Made by a program: the position numbers and the translations under genes. Source: Pachyseris speciosa (taxonomy: Eukaryota > Cnidaria > Anthozoa > Scleractinia > Pachyseridae). Taken from it: a DNA stretch of 64,000 bases. Of this stretch, positions 32,822-45,288 are shown one piece after another (position 1 is the first letter of the stretch; each line of letters begins with the position of its first letter). The stretch spans positions 591,001 through 655,000 of the forward strand of contig JAEMWC010000096.1 in the NCBI GenBank assembly GCA_016490735.1. The letters run 5' to 3'. The notes beneath the pieces were generated by a model. The model did not search any database. It was not told the origin of the DNA and was given only the letters and a program-made list of their open reading frames with translations.

Positions 32822-35300
32822 AAGATCTGGTTTGAAAGAAGAAAGACTGTTTAAATAGCCATGTAGTTGGCATTTCAGCCCAAACTGTTATTGCTCTGCT
32901 CAGTTCTGATTTTTTCATATATGATTCAATTCATATATCATTCACACTTTGTGGCTGTTGTTAGAGGTTTTTGGAGTATAACTAGGTAATCTTCATGTCA
33001 TCCTCTGGATGGAGTTGCTATCAAGGTTCCTTTGACTGGGTTTTACTGACCCAGGGTAAATCTACTCGGATTAAATTATATCCAATGTGCACTGCTTGAA
33101 AAAAGTGAAACTTCATACACTTTAGTATGGCTTTGTCAATGTAGCTTTGTAATAAGGTAGTCATTTCTTGTATTAGAACATCAAAGAAAGAACCCACAAG
33201 TCTGTTTAAGTGCTTTAAGTAATGCAATCACTTCTTCCTATTGTTGGGAGCTAACATGAAATCTCCTGTAGTGAAAAGCTTGTTTTTGGTCTTTTTTTTT
33301 TAAAGACTGTTGACAGTCCCCTACAGACCTTTGTGATAGCCAAATGCCAGTACTGTCTTCGTAGAGCTACCATCTTGAGCAACATGGCACATGAACTCCT
33401 TGGAGAGGTCAAACTAATAATGTGGTAGAGATTTCTCAACTGTAGCCTGTTAGGTACTCTTGGGTGTTCTGGTGCTCTCCCCCCTCCCCCTCCACCCTTG
33501 CGTAATTAGGGACTGTCAACAGTATTTTGTTTATGAACCCCTTCTTACTAACATCTCCAGAATGCGAACAATTTGTCAAACCCTGCTTCTTTGGACCCCA
33601 AGGGTCTAAATTTTCATACATTCTCTGATGTCCTGCAAAGATTGGACAGCTTTACTCCAATGCTCTTTGTTGTTGATGTCCACAACAGAGGTTTCCCTTT
33701 GTGTAAAATTTGAATATTAGATTACTTGAAGTGCTTTTTTTGTGTGAAATTTTTTCGTGCACACAGCTCTAGGTTTCGCAGTCATTATTTTTATTAGTTG
33801 TAATCATTATCATAATACACAATGTACATGTTTTTACTTGATTTGAAAACAAGAATGAATGGATTTTAGAGAAACATGGCAGTTAACCTGGTATGAAAAT
33901 TTTCAAAGCAAGGCAATTAAATTCCAACATATACATGAAAGCTATTCCTTCACAGCAGAGTTTTGAATACTATTTTTGGCTGAACAGCTAACCAGTTTGC
34001 CATCAGTTTTTTTTGTTTTTATTAATACCTTGCAGTGTAATGTTATGCTGCTTATTATGGACATTAAAGATAAAAATTAATGCAAGGAGCCTGCTAGGAT
34101 TGGAATAATTGTCAGAAATGCTCCTGCTTTGAAACTGCTTTTTAGACAAGGTCAGGTTGAAATAAATATATTTGACGCGATAAATAATATCCAACAGCAC
34201 TATTTAATCTCATTAGTCAGTTTCATTGACCCATGGCACTGTAACCAAGTATTTTGGATGTCAAATAAAATGTATTGACAATTCTATCCAGTTTGTTCAT
34301 TTATATTTATCTGGTTTGATTCAATTTTTATGTAGGGTTAAATATCTTTAAAGGAATAACCCTCAAGATCACCACCCTCACTAATCAAAGCAGCTATGAG
34401 CCACTAAGCTCGTAAAGTGAATAATAAACCACTTGCATGTATATAGTTTTGATCCCTTCATTCTCCTTTGGGCATTTCATGCATGTGACCTGCTCCAGGA
34501 CCTCAACACTACAAGAGATATTTCCTGTTTTTTTTGTTTTTTTTTTTGTTTTGTGTGTGTGTGTGTGTTTTCTAACCAAATATAATATGCACTGATAGCA
34601 GATTATGAGTAGAAACCCAACTAAAACATCAATCCAAGGTACTTTAAAAAAACAGATGAAATAATATAAAACTTTTTATTTAAATTTGTTAATTCTGTCT
34701 TTGGAGAAACTCTTGGCTAATTTTACTATTATTACCAGTAAATTTAAATAAATATTGTCACTCAAAGCTTGTGTATTTGCTACAGACATTACCAGTACAC
34801 TAAAAGTTGGTTTCCAATAAATATGTTAAGGTAAAAAGTTTTTTTTAAATTTCTAGTGTAACCTACAAATATATTTTTAAAATGTAGCAACAAACTGTAC
34901 TCGCATATTACAAAATATATATTCACATATCTTACAGTGCAAAATTAACTTAAAGCTCATTTACAAGTATCTTACATCTAATTTCTACTGCCTTGATATT
35001 AATGCACAATCTGCTGTAATGATTTAATGTACAAGGCTAGTCTGTGAAGCTGTTGGTTCATAAAATAAATACAACAATATAGTTATTGTGGTTTAATTTT
35101 ATACTTTGTTCAAATTTTTTCTCCCTTTGTTTCAAACTAATTATCATACATTACCATACATTACCATACCCAGAAACAAAGAGAGAAAAAAAAAAAAAAA
35201 CCAAGGATAAATTGAACCACAACATAGTGGGTGTACGAGAATTCAAGCTGCATGTAGCCTGCTGGCAGTGCACTTATTTTCAAGAGAATTCCCTCACTGT
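32822..35300. other. Downstream region of FLOT2
   Basis: AT-rich sequence, presumably 3' UTR then spacer. Candidate poly(A) signals (AATAAA) occur near 34264 and 34749. A TTCATATATGATTCAATTCA block at 32914 is the start of a 36-base match, with two mismatches, to 63230-63265. No gene is supported. Confidence 0.45.
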
Positions 35301-35304
35301 GTGA

Positions 35305-36590
35305 CAGGGCTCAAAGTTTACGACCAGCTGGTCGCACATGCGACTACATTTTTTATCGTGCGCCTAAAAAATCATTTGTGATTACACTTGCGCACCAAAA
35401 ACACACGAGTTCAGTGTGACTGAGCTCATTGCTTCTTACCTGGGCATCCTCATGTACTCTGACTGGTTAGACATGAAAAGGAAGCTTGAAATAATGAATT
35501 CAAATAAAAATGTAGGTACAGTGTATGACACAATTAGGCTCCAATTAATAAAGCTACATCAGTTCCCTTGCATCAGTGTGTGTTTTACTTATCCTTTTCT
35601 CTGAACAACATTTCCATTCAATCCCATACTCTTTTTGGTTTTGTAAAGACTCCGCTGACATGTGCAAGAGAAGTCCACCTTACAGAGCACCTGCGTGCTT
35701 CTCATACTCTTTTCGGTTTTGTAAAGACTCCACTGACATCTGCAAGAGAAGTCCACCTTCAAGAACACATGCTTGCTTCTCGCTGACAATCGAGTTTGCC
35801 GATGTCAACTTAAAAGAACTCTTAACTTATAAACCACACAATTAGCTTGTAACATAATAGCTGTCTAACTTCCAGCTCTCCTAGTAATTAATCACAAGAA
35901 ACACATCTAGATGCTCTTTCTGGCATGACAAGATTGCTTTCTCCACCTTTGACACTGTGTGAAGAAGCGTCCACTTCAGCATGTCAACTAGATTGCAAGG
36001 AATCTTCCCAATTCACATCAATTACCGGTGTTGACTGCTGTGCTTAAGTCGTGTTGAACTCAATTCATAAATTAACATTTTGGATTTGCTTTGTACAATG
36101 GCTGGTAAGTGTTTTGATTATGGCAACTGACGATTTTGCGTGCAAGATTGCACAACAGCTTTTTATTCGACAGAATTAATTTCGGCGTCTGAAACCATTA
36201 AACTGACAGTGTGTATTGTCTTAGTTATTCATGTTAAATTAAAAAGAAATGGAATGTGGAATTTTTCCGTCATCTTGAACGTAACACAAAGTGTAATACT
36301 TATTGAGATTGCGGAGAAGGTTGATTAAAAAAAACATAACAGTGTTATATATTGTTTTCTTCAACGTACAGTAAGAGCCTGAAAGGAACAAACACTGGAT
36401 TGAAATAAAAGATAACATACTGATAAATGATTACTTAATATACAATGTTTGAAGCTTTTTGGTACTATCAGTATTTTAAGCTGTGCTCCTAACATTTTTG
36501 GTTGTGCGCCTAAATTTTTGACAGTGCGCCTAGAAATTTACCCCTGGTAGCATAAGTGCTCCCAAAGCCAAAAGTAAATTTTGAGCCCTG
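35305..36590. mobile_element. 1.3-kb CAG...CTG element, 5-bp target duplication
   Basis: The left end CAGGGCTCAAAGTTTAC and right end GTAAATTTTGAGCCCTG are a near-perfect 17-bp inverted repeat. TGTGA lies directly outside both ends (35300-35304 and 36591-36595). The sub-terminal motif GTGCGCCTAAA recurs near both ends. Inside is a 78-bp tandem duplication. No transposase frame was found, so it is non-autonomous. Confidence 0.75.
35625..35780. repeat. 78-bp tandem duplication
   Basis: Two adjacent copies of a 78-bp unit (CATACTCTTTT...GTAAAGACTCC...GAGAAGTCCACCTT) start at 35625 and 35703. They differ by roughly a dozen bases. It is internal to the CAG...CTG element at 35305-36590. Confidence 0.8.
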
Positions 36591-36656
36591 TGTGAGGGAA
36601 GCAAAGCATCGCAAGGGAAAAAAACAGTCAGTCTTTCTCCTTCAATTGACTAATTT

Positions 36657-36771
36657 TTTTTTTTTTTTTTTTTTTAACAATTTTTATTTGCTTTACATGA
36701 CACCATATTTAACAATACTACATATACAGATTACTTACAGTAATTGCATTACAATAATTACAATTACCTAC

Positions 36772-36823
<52 letters not shown>

Positions 36824-37371
36824 GCGTGCATACAAACTAGAAATAAGACAGTATTGCTTACGTGTTGTTTACCCGAAAGTAACATATCGCGTATATTAAT
36901 TGCTACAGGCATCGCTACAAAGGGAAAACTAACTGCTAGAATGTGCTTACGCGAGACTTAAGCTATTAATATATTTTCTCCATTTAAGAATATGACTAGG
37001 CTCTTTGTTGTTCAATTTAGCAATCTGTGATTCTAATTGATAGACGTAGGTTAGCTTGGTACAGAACACCCTCAAGGATGGTCGAACAGTATTTCTACGA
37101 CAGTCATAAATATATTGTTTAGCTGTAATTAATAACTGATTGAGTATTAAAAAGTCATCTTCCCTATCCCAAATTCCAAAAAGCTTATCCGTTTGAGAGA
37201 GTTCTTCTAAGATTATACCCATATTTTTACACCAACAAATAAACTCCAGCCAGAAACTCTGGGTAAAAGAACATGAAATAAATAAATGCTCAAGGGACTC
37301 GCTCTCTGCATGACAGAATGAACATAAAGGTGAGGCTATTAAACCAATTTTATGAAGAAAGGAATTCGTTG
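36657..37371 (-). mobile_element. 5'-truncated L1-like LINE insertion
   Basis: A perfect 15-bp target duplication TCAATTGACTAATTT flanks the insert (36642-36656 and 37372-37386). On the minus strand the insert runs from a truncated 5' end to a poly(A) tail (the T tract at 36657-36677). It contains the last 142 codons of ORF2 (37375 to 36947, the first codons overlapping the duplication) with a zf-RVT-type zinc knuckle (CSFCHAESESLEHLFISC). The intact duplication and open frame indicate a fairly recent insertion. Confidence 0.85.
36781..36822. repeat. (CA)n microsatellite
   Basis: About 20 CA units inside the 3' UTR of the L1-like insertion. Confidence 0.9.
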
Positions 37372-37696
37372 TCAATTGACTAATTTGGCCTCAAGGATAT
37401 AATATTATAGAAAATCCTGCTGTTGCTATTCTACAGTGCATGATAGTTTTCCTTCTAACGAAGTCTTCACCCTGTAAGTAATGATTACACTTGGTGCATG
37501 GTTGAATGTGTGAGGAAGAGAGCAGGAATGTACTTATTTATTCCTAACATGACTTCTAAGGCCATTAAGACTTACTTAAAAGCAACTTCACTGTTGGACC
37601 TGCTTGAGTGCATGTTAAAACTGTCAATATATATCAACAAAGCTGTATCCAACTAGCTGAATAAATGAATTCATGTTGAAGGGCGGTTGTGATCTG

Positions 37697-40600
37697 TTAT
37701 CTTGGATAGGCCAGTTGCTGTTGCTGAAATAGTTGTTGTTGCATTTGGAGCTGCTGTAGTTGCTGTATCTGTCTCTGAAGTTCTAGTTGTTGTTGTTGTT
37801 GATGCTGTGCAGCCTGACCTCCTGACAGGTCAATTGTAAAGCAAAGACAGTTGATAGAATCACACTCTGGAGTTGAACAGTTACAAGCACAGTTACAATC
37901 ACCCAGCTGAAAAAAAAGTGCACACAATGTCAGCTGTTGATTCAGTGCTGTTAAAATTCCAGTTTCTCATTCACCAACACCTACGACTTGTCTGTGAACA
38001 CTCATCTTTGATCTGATGAAATTCAACACAGTTGTTTGCATATTGTGAAACTGAATAGTTAATGCTCTGTCTCTGTCTGTGAAAATACATTTTGCTGTTT
38101 ATCTCGTGTGAAAATACTTCTTGCTGATGTTTACCTTGCATGAAAATACTTTTTGCTGATGTTTGCAAGCCTCAATAGAAGCAAAATAACCGAGGTGATC
38201 GCCGCAAAGTGACTTATGTGTTAATATTCGCCAGCATGTTTACCTGTTTACAAACACCACACGATGACAAAATTATGCATTTTCGCTTTCAATACACCTT
38301 ATTCCAAAATGGCTGCCAATTTATTATTCTTTTGTCTGCATGTTAATTAGCCCTCTTTGCCTCGCCAGCATGTACAAAATACAAAACAATTTTGAAGTGA
38401 AAATGAGGCAAAGAGGGCTAATTAACATGGAAACAAAAGAATAATAAATTGGCCGCCATTTTGGAATAAGGTGTATATTTGCCATACGTGTCAACTTTTT
38501 GTTGCATTGTATCTAGGATACTCATCGGAAACAGACGGACTTTTCATCATGCTGGTTTCCCCATCTTAAATGATTTCTCTGTAATGTTTCCGAAATGAAA
38601 ATAATCTACCACATGCATAGTCCAAGCAGATTTAATCCTGTCACCCATGGGAACTTTTCACTGACACAGTGCCCTCTGTGGCCGCAATGAATTGTGGGTA
38701 AACTACAGCCTCAAAACATGGACAACACTCTCCAAACATCAGAGATTTTGAGCCTGTAAATCCAAAACCAGCTCTCGTTTTCCAAACTATTAGCATGACA
38801 ACCGTGGACAGACAGACCGAGACTAGCAAAGGTGTGCCACTTTTTAGATGAGAGTTGCTTGCCTGGTGACTTTTTGTTCCCGCCTCGCCCCCATAATCTG
38901 TACTCCAAAACAGAGAGATTTCATGATTTGGAAAGCGAAGAGAAAACTTCTCTGGATTCAGTCTTTCAGAAAAGCTAGTGGCTTATGTGTATCCAGACTT
39001 AATTATGTCTTTCAACCACCAGGCGAGCAGGCAAACACTCAGGCATAATGCGATTAAATGGAACTCAGTACCGATCAAACTGACCTCAACTGTGTAAGTT
39101 TCGTATCAGTGAATCGATATTTTAACTGCCAAACTTGTAGTCTACGTCACATTATCAAAAAACAAGTCCCTGTCAATCATTTCATGTCCAGTTTCAGTAA
39201 TCCAAGCAGGAAAACTGTGCTAAGTGACTTGTTGAATACGTTTTTTGGCCTGTGTTTTCCCAAAAACTCAGTGCAAAAAAGCAAAAAAAGTATAGGGCAA
39301 TGTTTTTCTATTGTATCAAAGGCCATATGCAAAAATTCAGCTCATTTGGACGACATCAGAAACACCACCAAAATCATCACTTACGCCCTTCTTCCACTGA
39401 GCCCTTCAATTATTGGATGACGTTGAGCAAATATTTTGATTTGTCAGTGGCGAGCAGGTCAATTATTTGCCAAAGTCGAAGGCCAAGGCAAACAACTGGT
39501 CTGCGAGACACTGGCAAATCACGATATTTTGCAAAAACTGAGTTCAATAATAGTTGAGATTGTTTTTCATTATTATTCTTGGGAAGCGTGAAACAATCTG
39601 CCATTTTTCACTGAATTTTAAGAGCATGGACGCGTGGACACAACTATGCATGAGTTGCAGAATATTATTTGCAGCAAAATCACAGTTGGACTGTAATGCA
39701 CATCAGCAGACCATTATTTGTAGGCAGTTATTTGTAGGTCACGTGGGTAGGCTCTGGGCCAATGAAAAGGAAGGAAAATAAGTACCATGATTATTATTCC
39801 CTTCCATGATGATTACCCCACCCTAAAGATGCCTTTTGCATGAAATTGTACAAGCTCAGAGCATAAATGGGAAATTTTGCTGTGCAGTATATATCCTAAG
39901 AAACAGTGTGGTTTCTGTGGGCAAATGATATCAGTGAGCATGGATCACAAATTAAAGAAAAAAAGCAGATGAATCAGATTTTCAAGAGTAAGTCCACTAA
40001 ATAGTATGGATTCAATAGATAGCGTACAGGGCTGAGTTGTTCGAAGCATGGTTAGCACTAACCATTGGTTAAGATGTATTAAAACCTATAGGTAGCCATG
40101 GTATTTAACCTGCAGGGTTAGCGCTAACCATGCTTCAAGCAACTGGGCCCAGGATGCTAGTAGCTCCAAGCTACATTGTACAACATAATACAAAAGAAAT
40201 GAAAAGCATGCATTCATCAAGCTATGCCATACCCCACATTCAGGTCCTTTGCAGTCCTGGCACATAGCACCTCCTGGCTCAGCATTCATACAACAACAGA
40301 ATGTATCATCACAACGCTTGCAAAAAGAAAACATATTCTACTTCAGGTACTGGTTGATTCTAACAAGAACACAGCACCCACAAACAAAGCTATAAATCAA
40401 GGTCACTGAATAGTTATAGTTCCAACCCTTTCAATAACTTTTGAAGTGGGGGGGGGGGGGGGGGGGTAACTAAAAAAACTGCCAGTGGCCTAGGTATTTT
40501 TTCCAGTGTCACTACTTAAGAGAAGACTGGTGAATTTGGGCTAATAGAGTATTTGTTAAAAAGACAGACTTCCATCGCTGAAGATCAGCGCTTATTGATA

Positions 40601-43036
40601 GGACAGAGTTCATTCATTTCACACACCTGTTTTGAAGGACAAACAGAATCCAAGCATGACTTTTTGCTTGGCATAGCGCAATCACACATTTCTGCCATGG
40701 GTACAAAACAAGCACAGAGAGAACACCTCTGTGTGTCATCCTCATTTCCGCAACATGATACGCAGAAAAACTCTGATACCCAAGTCGGACAAATGCTTAC
40801 TCCCTGAGACTGCCAACAAAGCAAAACATAAGACAGTCATCATATGAATTGGTTAAGGGTCAGAAAGAAGTCAAGTCATGTAAATAATTTGTTTGAAGAA
40901 AATGTTGTTTTGTTTGGCCTTAACAAAGAATATACCATTTAGTAGCAATTCTGATTGGTCGAGAGTAGTGAAATTAATCCCAAATCGTACTACATAAGAG
41001 CATGGCAAAAGCACACATGGGTGAAATTGGTTTGAAAGACACATATATCCTGAATTTGTGATTTGGTGGAATGAGTTTTTCTGTCATTTTGTTGACCGTA
41101 TTGTAAATTAGAAATCACACAACCTAGTACAATTTGTTTTTTTTTATATGCTGTAAGTAGAAATATCACAACTTTCTCGTACAGTTCTTGATTAGTAAGT
41201 ACTCATAATTTTGAAAGTTGTTCAATTGCAAAACTTTTTCAAGATCTTCAAAATCACTTGAACATGTTAAACAAATTGTACTCAAGCTTGTGTGATTTCC
41301 TAAACAAATCATAAACAACTGCCTTCAAAAGGTCTTTAGTTAATGTTGTTATGGTCATCATACATACATACATTACTTTATTTACCCTCGGATTTTAGAG
41401 TAGCTTGTGCAGCTAATATCTCCAAGCATTTAACCATCAAATGAGAGATAGACCACCACACCGGGAACTATGTTCCCTACTATTTTTTGAACAGTGTTTG
41501 GGTGTGTCAAGCAACAGAAAGACCAACCAACCTTCAAGCACTGCCTGATGATGAGAAAAATGACAACTAGTACAAGGTAACCTCCAACGCCTATCATCAC
41601 AATAGCAGCTGTTGGCAAACCCTCATTATCACTGTTCTGGGTGGGATCTGGAGTGGGCTGTAAGGCAGTAGAGATTTGAAGTAAACATTCCCATCCTATG
41701 CCTCTAAACCAGGGCTAGATAGCCTCCTTTGCAGTTGTTATTAGGGTCGTCACGGAATGCCAGGCCATTAGAAGGAGTGTTGCATGATGACCCTAATAAC
41801 AGCTCTGAAGGAGACTAAGGTAGACACAAACTCCCTTACATTTTTAGTTAGTTTACCACACCCCACAAACTTTTAGGCAAATTGCATGTGTCTCAGTCTC
41901 AAACTGTTTTCTGTAGTTCCGTGTCTCCATGTTTCAATTTCTTTCTCAGGCTCTCAGGGAAAAAGGTGGTCTCACTGTCTCCCACAGATTTATCACTCAT
42001 CACTCCTAGTACTGGAAAACTCTCCTAAAAAATGGTATTTGTAGCAAATGTAGAAACATTTTAGTTCCCTTGGGTGAAAACTGTATCTGGTCATTTCATT
42101 CCATGAGTGTTTCATCACAAGTCATTTTGTTCTAAGTCAAAATTACTTGCAGCAGATAAGCAATTTATCCCTCTCCCCAATCTTCTCACACATGCTCGTG
42201 TCCGATCATAATAATAATTGACTATTGCATGGACGGAAACAACTTTTTATGGAATGAACCAACAACTGAATATTCCATTATTCAAAACTAAAACAGGACA
42301 GTGATCCAGTAATTCTTATAGAATTGTTAATATATGGAACAATTTACCATCCAAAATCAAGCTTAGCCAATGTCTATTCCATCATTTCATCCTTCTAGTT
42401 AGTTTAATTACTTATATTATTATCTTTTTATTATTTATCCTTTATTTTGTTAGTTATTATTGTTATTGTCACTGAAAAGCCCCCATGAGGAGTTGTCAAT
42501 AACGCATTGTATTGTATTGTATTTTACTTTGACTTGGAACGAAAAGACAATGGAACAAAACGACTGAAAACCATGAAAACTCGAGCAACTAAAATGCCTG
42601 TATGAAGGGCAAGACTTATGTGACCTTAAATTGGATACAATCAGTACCATCTCCTATTTCTGACATATATACAAAGAAATGCAGGTTCATAGTAATTAAA
42701 CCTGAGAAATTTAATATGCAGAAAGAGATGCAGATACAAGAGTCCTCTCCCACTATATAATGAGTCGACAAAAATTATAACTACTTGAGTGCATCATTTA
42801 CCGAGCTTAGTGATACAATAAACTGATGTTTCACCAAACACAACTAATGTCTATTTTCCGTAAAAAAGTAAATAACTCGGACGGTTAGAAAACGTAGGGT
42901 CATATGCCAGTGGTTTGTTACTACTGTTACCTTATTTTGGAAATGTAATCTATTACTTTTAAAAGCTTAATAAACTGTAGAAACTAGGAAACTGGTAGGA
43001 TTATTTAAGCTTACTTACGAGTTGTGTTGGAGCCAT
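37697..43036 (-). CDS. Single-pass membrane protein with Cys-rich region and polyQ tail, unrecognised
   Basis: Five minus-strand exons, all phase 0 at both borders: 43036-43019, 41657-41532, 40809-40627, 40316-40233, 37906-37697. They give 206 residues. There is no signal peptide. A short acidic N-terminus (MAPTQLPTPDPTQNSDNEG) precedes one membrane segment (about residues 22-44, AAIVMIGVGGYLVLVVIFLI). The positive RQCLK after it suggests the N-terminus is outside. The rest holds 25 cysteines in three exon-sized blocks with CC, CCC and CxCxCxC clusters (FCVSCCGN, FCCCMN, CNCACNC), which suggests metal binding or palmitoylation. The tail (about 175-206) is glutamine-rich with QQQQQ runs. Splice sites, shared phase and retained cysteines support a real gene. 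I do not recognise the family. The six-residue first exon is the least certain part. Introns carry several MITEs. Confidence 0.72.
38295..38473. mobile_element. Tc1/mariner-type foldback MITE, copy 2
   Basis: Same length (179 bp), same ends (CACCTTATTCCAAAATGG) and same TA borders as the copy at 6005-6183, with only scattered substitutions. It lies in the last intron of the Cys-rich gene. Confidence 0.85.
40027..40152. mobile_element. Foldback MITE, GAAGCATGGTTAGC arms
   Basis: Arms of about 37 bp (CAGGGCTGAGTTGTTCGAAG onward, mirrored by a right arm ending CAACTGGGCCCAG) enclose a short centre, 126 bp in all. It could fold into one hairpin. It lies in the last intron of the Cys-rich gene. 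Confidence 0.65.
41720..41817. mobile_element. MITE of the TAGCCTCCTTCGCAG family, copy 2
   Basis: Begins TAGCCTCCTTTGCAGTTG and is mirrored by a right end GCTCTGAAGGAGACTA. Internal TTATTAGGGTCGTCA is also inverted. It is a 98-bp hairpin in intron 1 of the Cys-rich gene. Confidence 0.65.
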
Positions 43037-43806
43037 AATGGACCTCTTTGTTTTCAAGCTTTGATTAAGTACTGTTCTTAGGTGTTAAAAGAATCATTCT
43101 CTGAAATGAACTGTCCGTAGACCACAGCTGATTTGCTTTCCACAAATTCTCCAAACAATCTGCCAAACTCTGCACAGTTTCACGACCGCATATTCTTGCG
43201 AGCGTTTTGAGGGGTTTTGTCCAACCGATAGACTAACGTCCACTGAAATCACCAGAACAGTCGTCAATTATTATTTCTATGGAATTAAAAAGCTTGAAGC
43301 AGGATGAAAACCACACTCGAGATAAACAAAAACTAGAAAGTATTCTCAATACGCGCTATTAGGTCCCAGCTCTTCATCGCCTTTGTACTCGAAGCCTCGT
43401 TTCCGCGCGTTCAACGCGTATTAGCGTGGTACCTCCTCTGATCTGATCCCCTACTGATCCCCTACTGATCCCCTCCAAAATTCACTGAAAAAAGTAAAAC
43501 AACAGAATAAAACATGAATTTCGGCAGAATCAAGTTCATGGGTAAATTCTGGCTCACCTCAAATTTCAAAGATGGCGGAAACTTGGCCTTAAATTCCACC
43601 TTTATTCAAAAATTTCAAGGCCTGCAAAGGGGGTACCATCACGCAAGACGTTTAACTCCTGACGGAGGACCTACTTTCTGACTCGTTTCACAGCGATTAC
43701 AAGTATCCCGGTTCTCTTCTCCGATAAACGAACACAAAATAAATTGAAGGATCATCAAGTATGTTATCCGTTTCCACGAAAAAACCACCACCACAACAAC
43801 AAAGAC
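43037..43806. other. Upstream region of the Cys-rich gene
   Basis: Probably holds promoter and 5' UTR. A threefold GATCCCCTACT repeat lies near 43445-43475. I see no additional exon. Confidence 0.4.
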
Positions 43807-44129
43807 TAGCCTCCTTCGCAGACATCTTTGGGCTCGTCACGCGTTCCTTCCCCACGAACGTCTGCTGAACAGAACTGTCACTTCCGTTCGCGGCGGTTAG
43901 CCAATCATAGTCCGTTTTCCAATTTTTTGAAAGCAGGACTTCGAGCCCGGGATTATTTTCACAGACGATGCACGTGAATCGGTTGTCGATTTCCATTCTT
44001 ACGCAGCTCGTTATTGGTTTCTTCAAAACAAAGGCTAACCGCCAGCGAACGGAAGTGGCAGTTCAGTTCAGCAGACGTTCGTGTGGAAGGAACGCGTGAC
44101 GAGCCCAAAGCCGTCTGAGAAGGAGGCTA
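43807..44129. mobile_element. MITE of the TAGCCTCCTTCGCAG family, copy 3 (long form)
   Basis: Begins TAGCCTCCTTCGCAGACATC and ends with its near-complement GACGAGCCCAAAG...GGAGGCTA. The inverted arms extend about 90 bp (internal ACGAACGTCTGCTGAAC, GAACGGAAGTG mirrored). At 323 bp it is the longest copy in the window. Confidence 0.75.
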
Positions 44130-44934
44130 CAACAAAGACAGACTCTTTCCATCCCCAGGCCCCGCCGAATTTTCTTCGCTGGTTCTCACGCGCTCGCCCC
44201 AAATATCTGAGAGCCTGGAAAAGGCTACATGGAAATTGGCCTCATGGCGGCCTCATGATTTTCAAGGGGCCGAAAAAGGCCACACCAATGCATCTTATAC
44301 TATGTTATTCATATTATGTGATCTCCATAACTGATGCAAAGTATCACAAGTATTTCAAAGGCTGACCTGGTGTGGAAATTAATGTACAAATAAATCATTT
44401 ATACCGTGGCTTTATTTTCTGTCGTCTTTCTAAAGTCTCACAATAAATAACCTACAAATTGCATACTGGAAGAATTTCTCCCGCTGTACAATCATACATT
44501 AAATCTGAATAAAATCACAGTTGATTCAGCTGTGACTTTTCTCGCCCTCTCTGATCAGCTGTCTGATCATAGTTCACACCTGATATTTACATTCATGTGA
44601 TAACGAAATCTGAATGACATGAAGTGGATTTACTACAGTCAATCTACGTCATGCGTGACCAGGAACCGCCATTGGCTGAATTGCATCTTGAAGATTTCTC
44701 TCGAAATAAATAAAACAACTAACAGTTTTTAATACTTTACGCTATAGTGTAAAAATCAAATTCATAGCTTTATACCGTCAATAAATTAGGGAAATTTCTA
44801 CGGGAAACTTTTGTTTGGTATGTTCCGATTCGGAAGTTTTTCTACATGCGTTCTCACGGTTTGATCGAAAACTAAAAGAACCATTTTGTATCGGCAGGAG
44901 ATCAAACAAATTCCAAGCTTGCCAAATAGGCACG

Positions 44935-45032
44935 AAAATTTGGTCAATTTACATTATCAACTCCGCTGATAAACCAAATTTCACTTCCCCATCGACGCAG
45001 CAGCACAGTTTCTTTAGAAAGTAACCCCCTTT
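44935..45032 (-). mobile_element. Penelope-like terminal fragment
   Basis: The reverse complement of this stretch matches 29212-29320 (shared TTTCTAAAGAAACTGTG, then GTTTATCA(A/G)CGGAGTTGATA), so it is a second fragment of the family found in FLOT2 intron 5. Confidence 0.65.
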
Positions 45033-45288
45033 TACCAAACAGGTAGATGGTCACTGAGTTCAGTATGATTTGCTGCCGACTTTGGACTTAGTTGAGAATT
45101 TGTACATAACAATCCATCAATGAACATTGTTTTCGAAAAGCTAAAATACTTACAGTATATACAAATAAATAACGTTTCATTAGAATAGCGCACAATAAAT
45201 AGCTGATACAGTTACACCCATGATAAAAATTTATGGTTCGGTTATTTGCAAACAACGATCCTCATGAAATCGCCCATCAAACGTCTTT

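Noticed and set aside
33305..33428. Open frame after a TTTTAAAG acceptor, as the last exon of an alternative flotillin-2
   Set aside because: Open for 41 codons but of unlikely composition, and no link to the candidate exon at 32790 can be shown.
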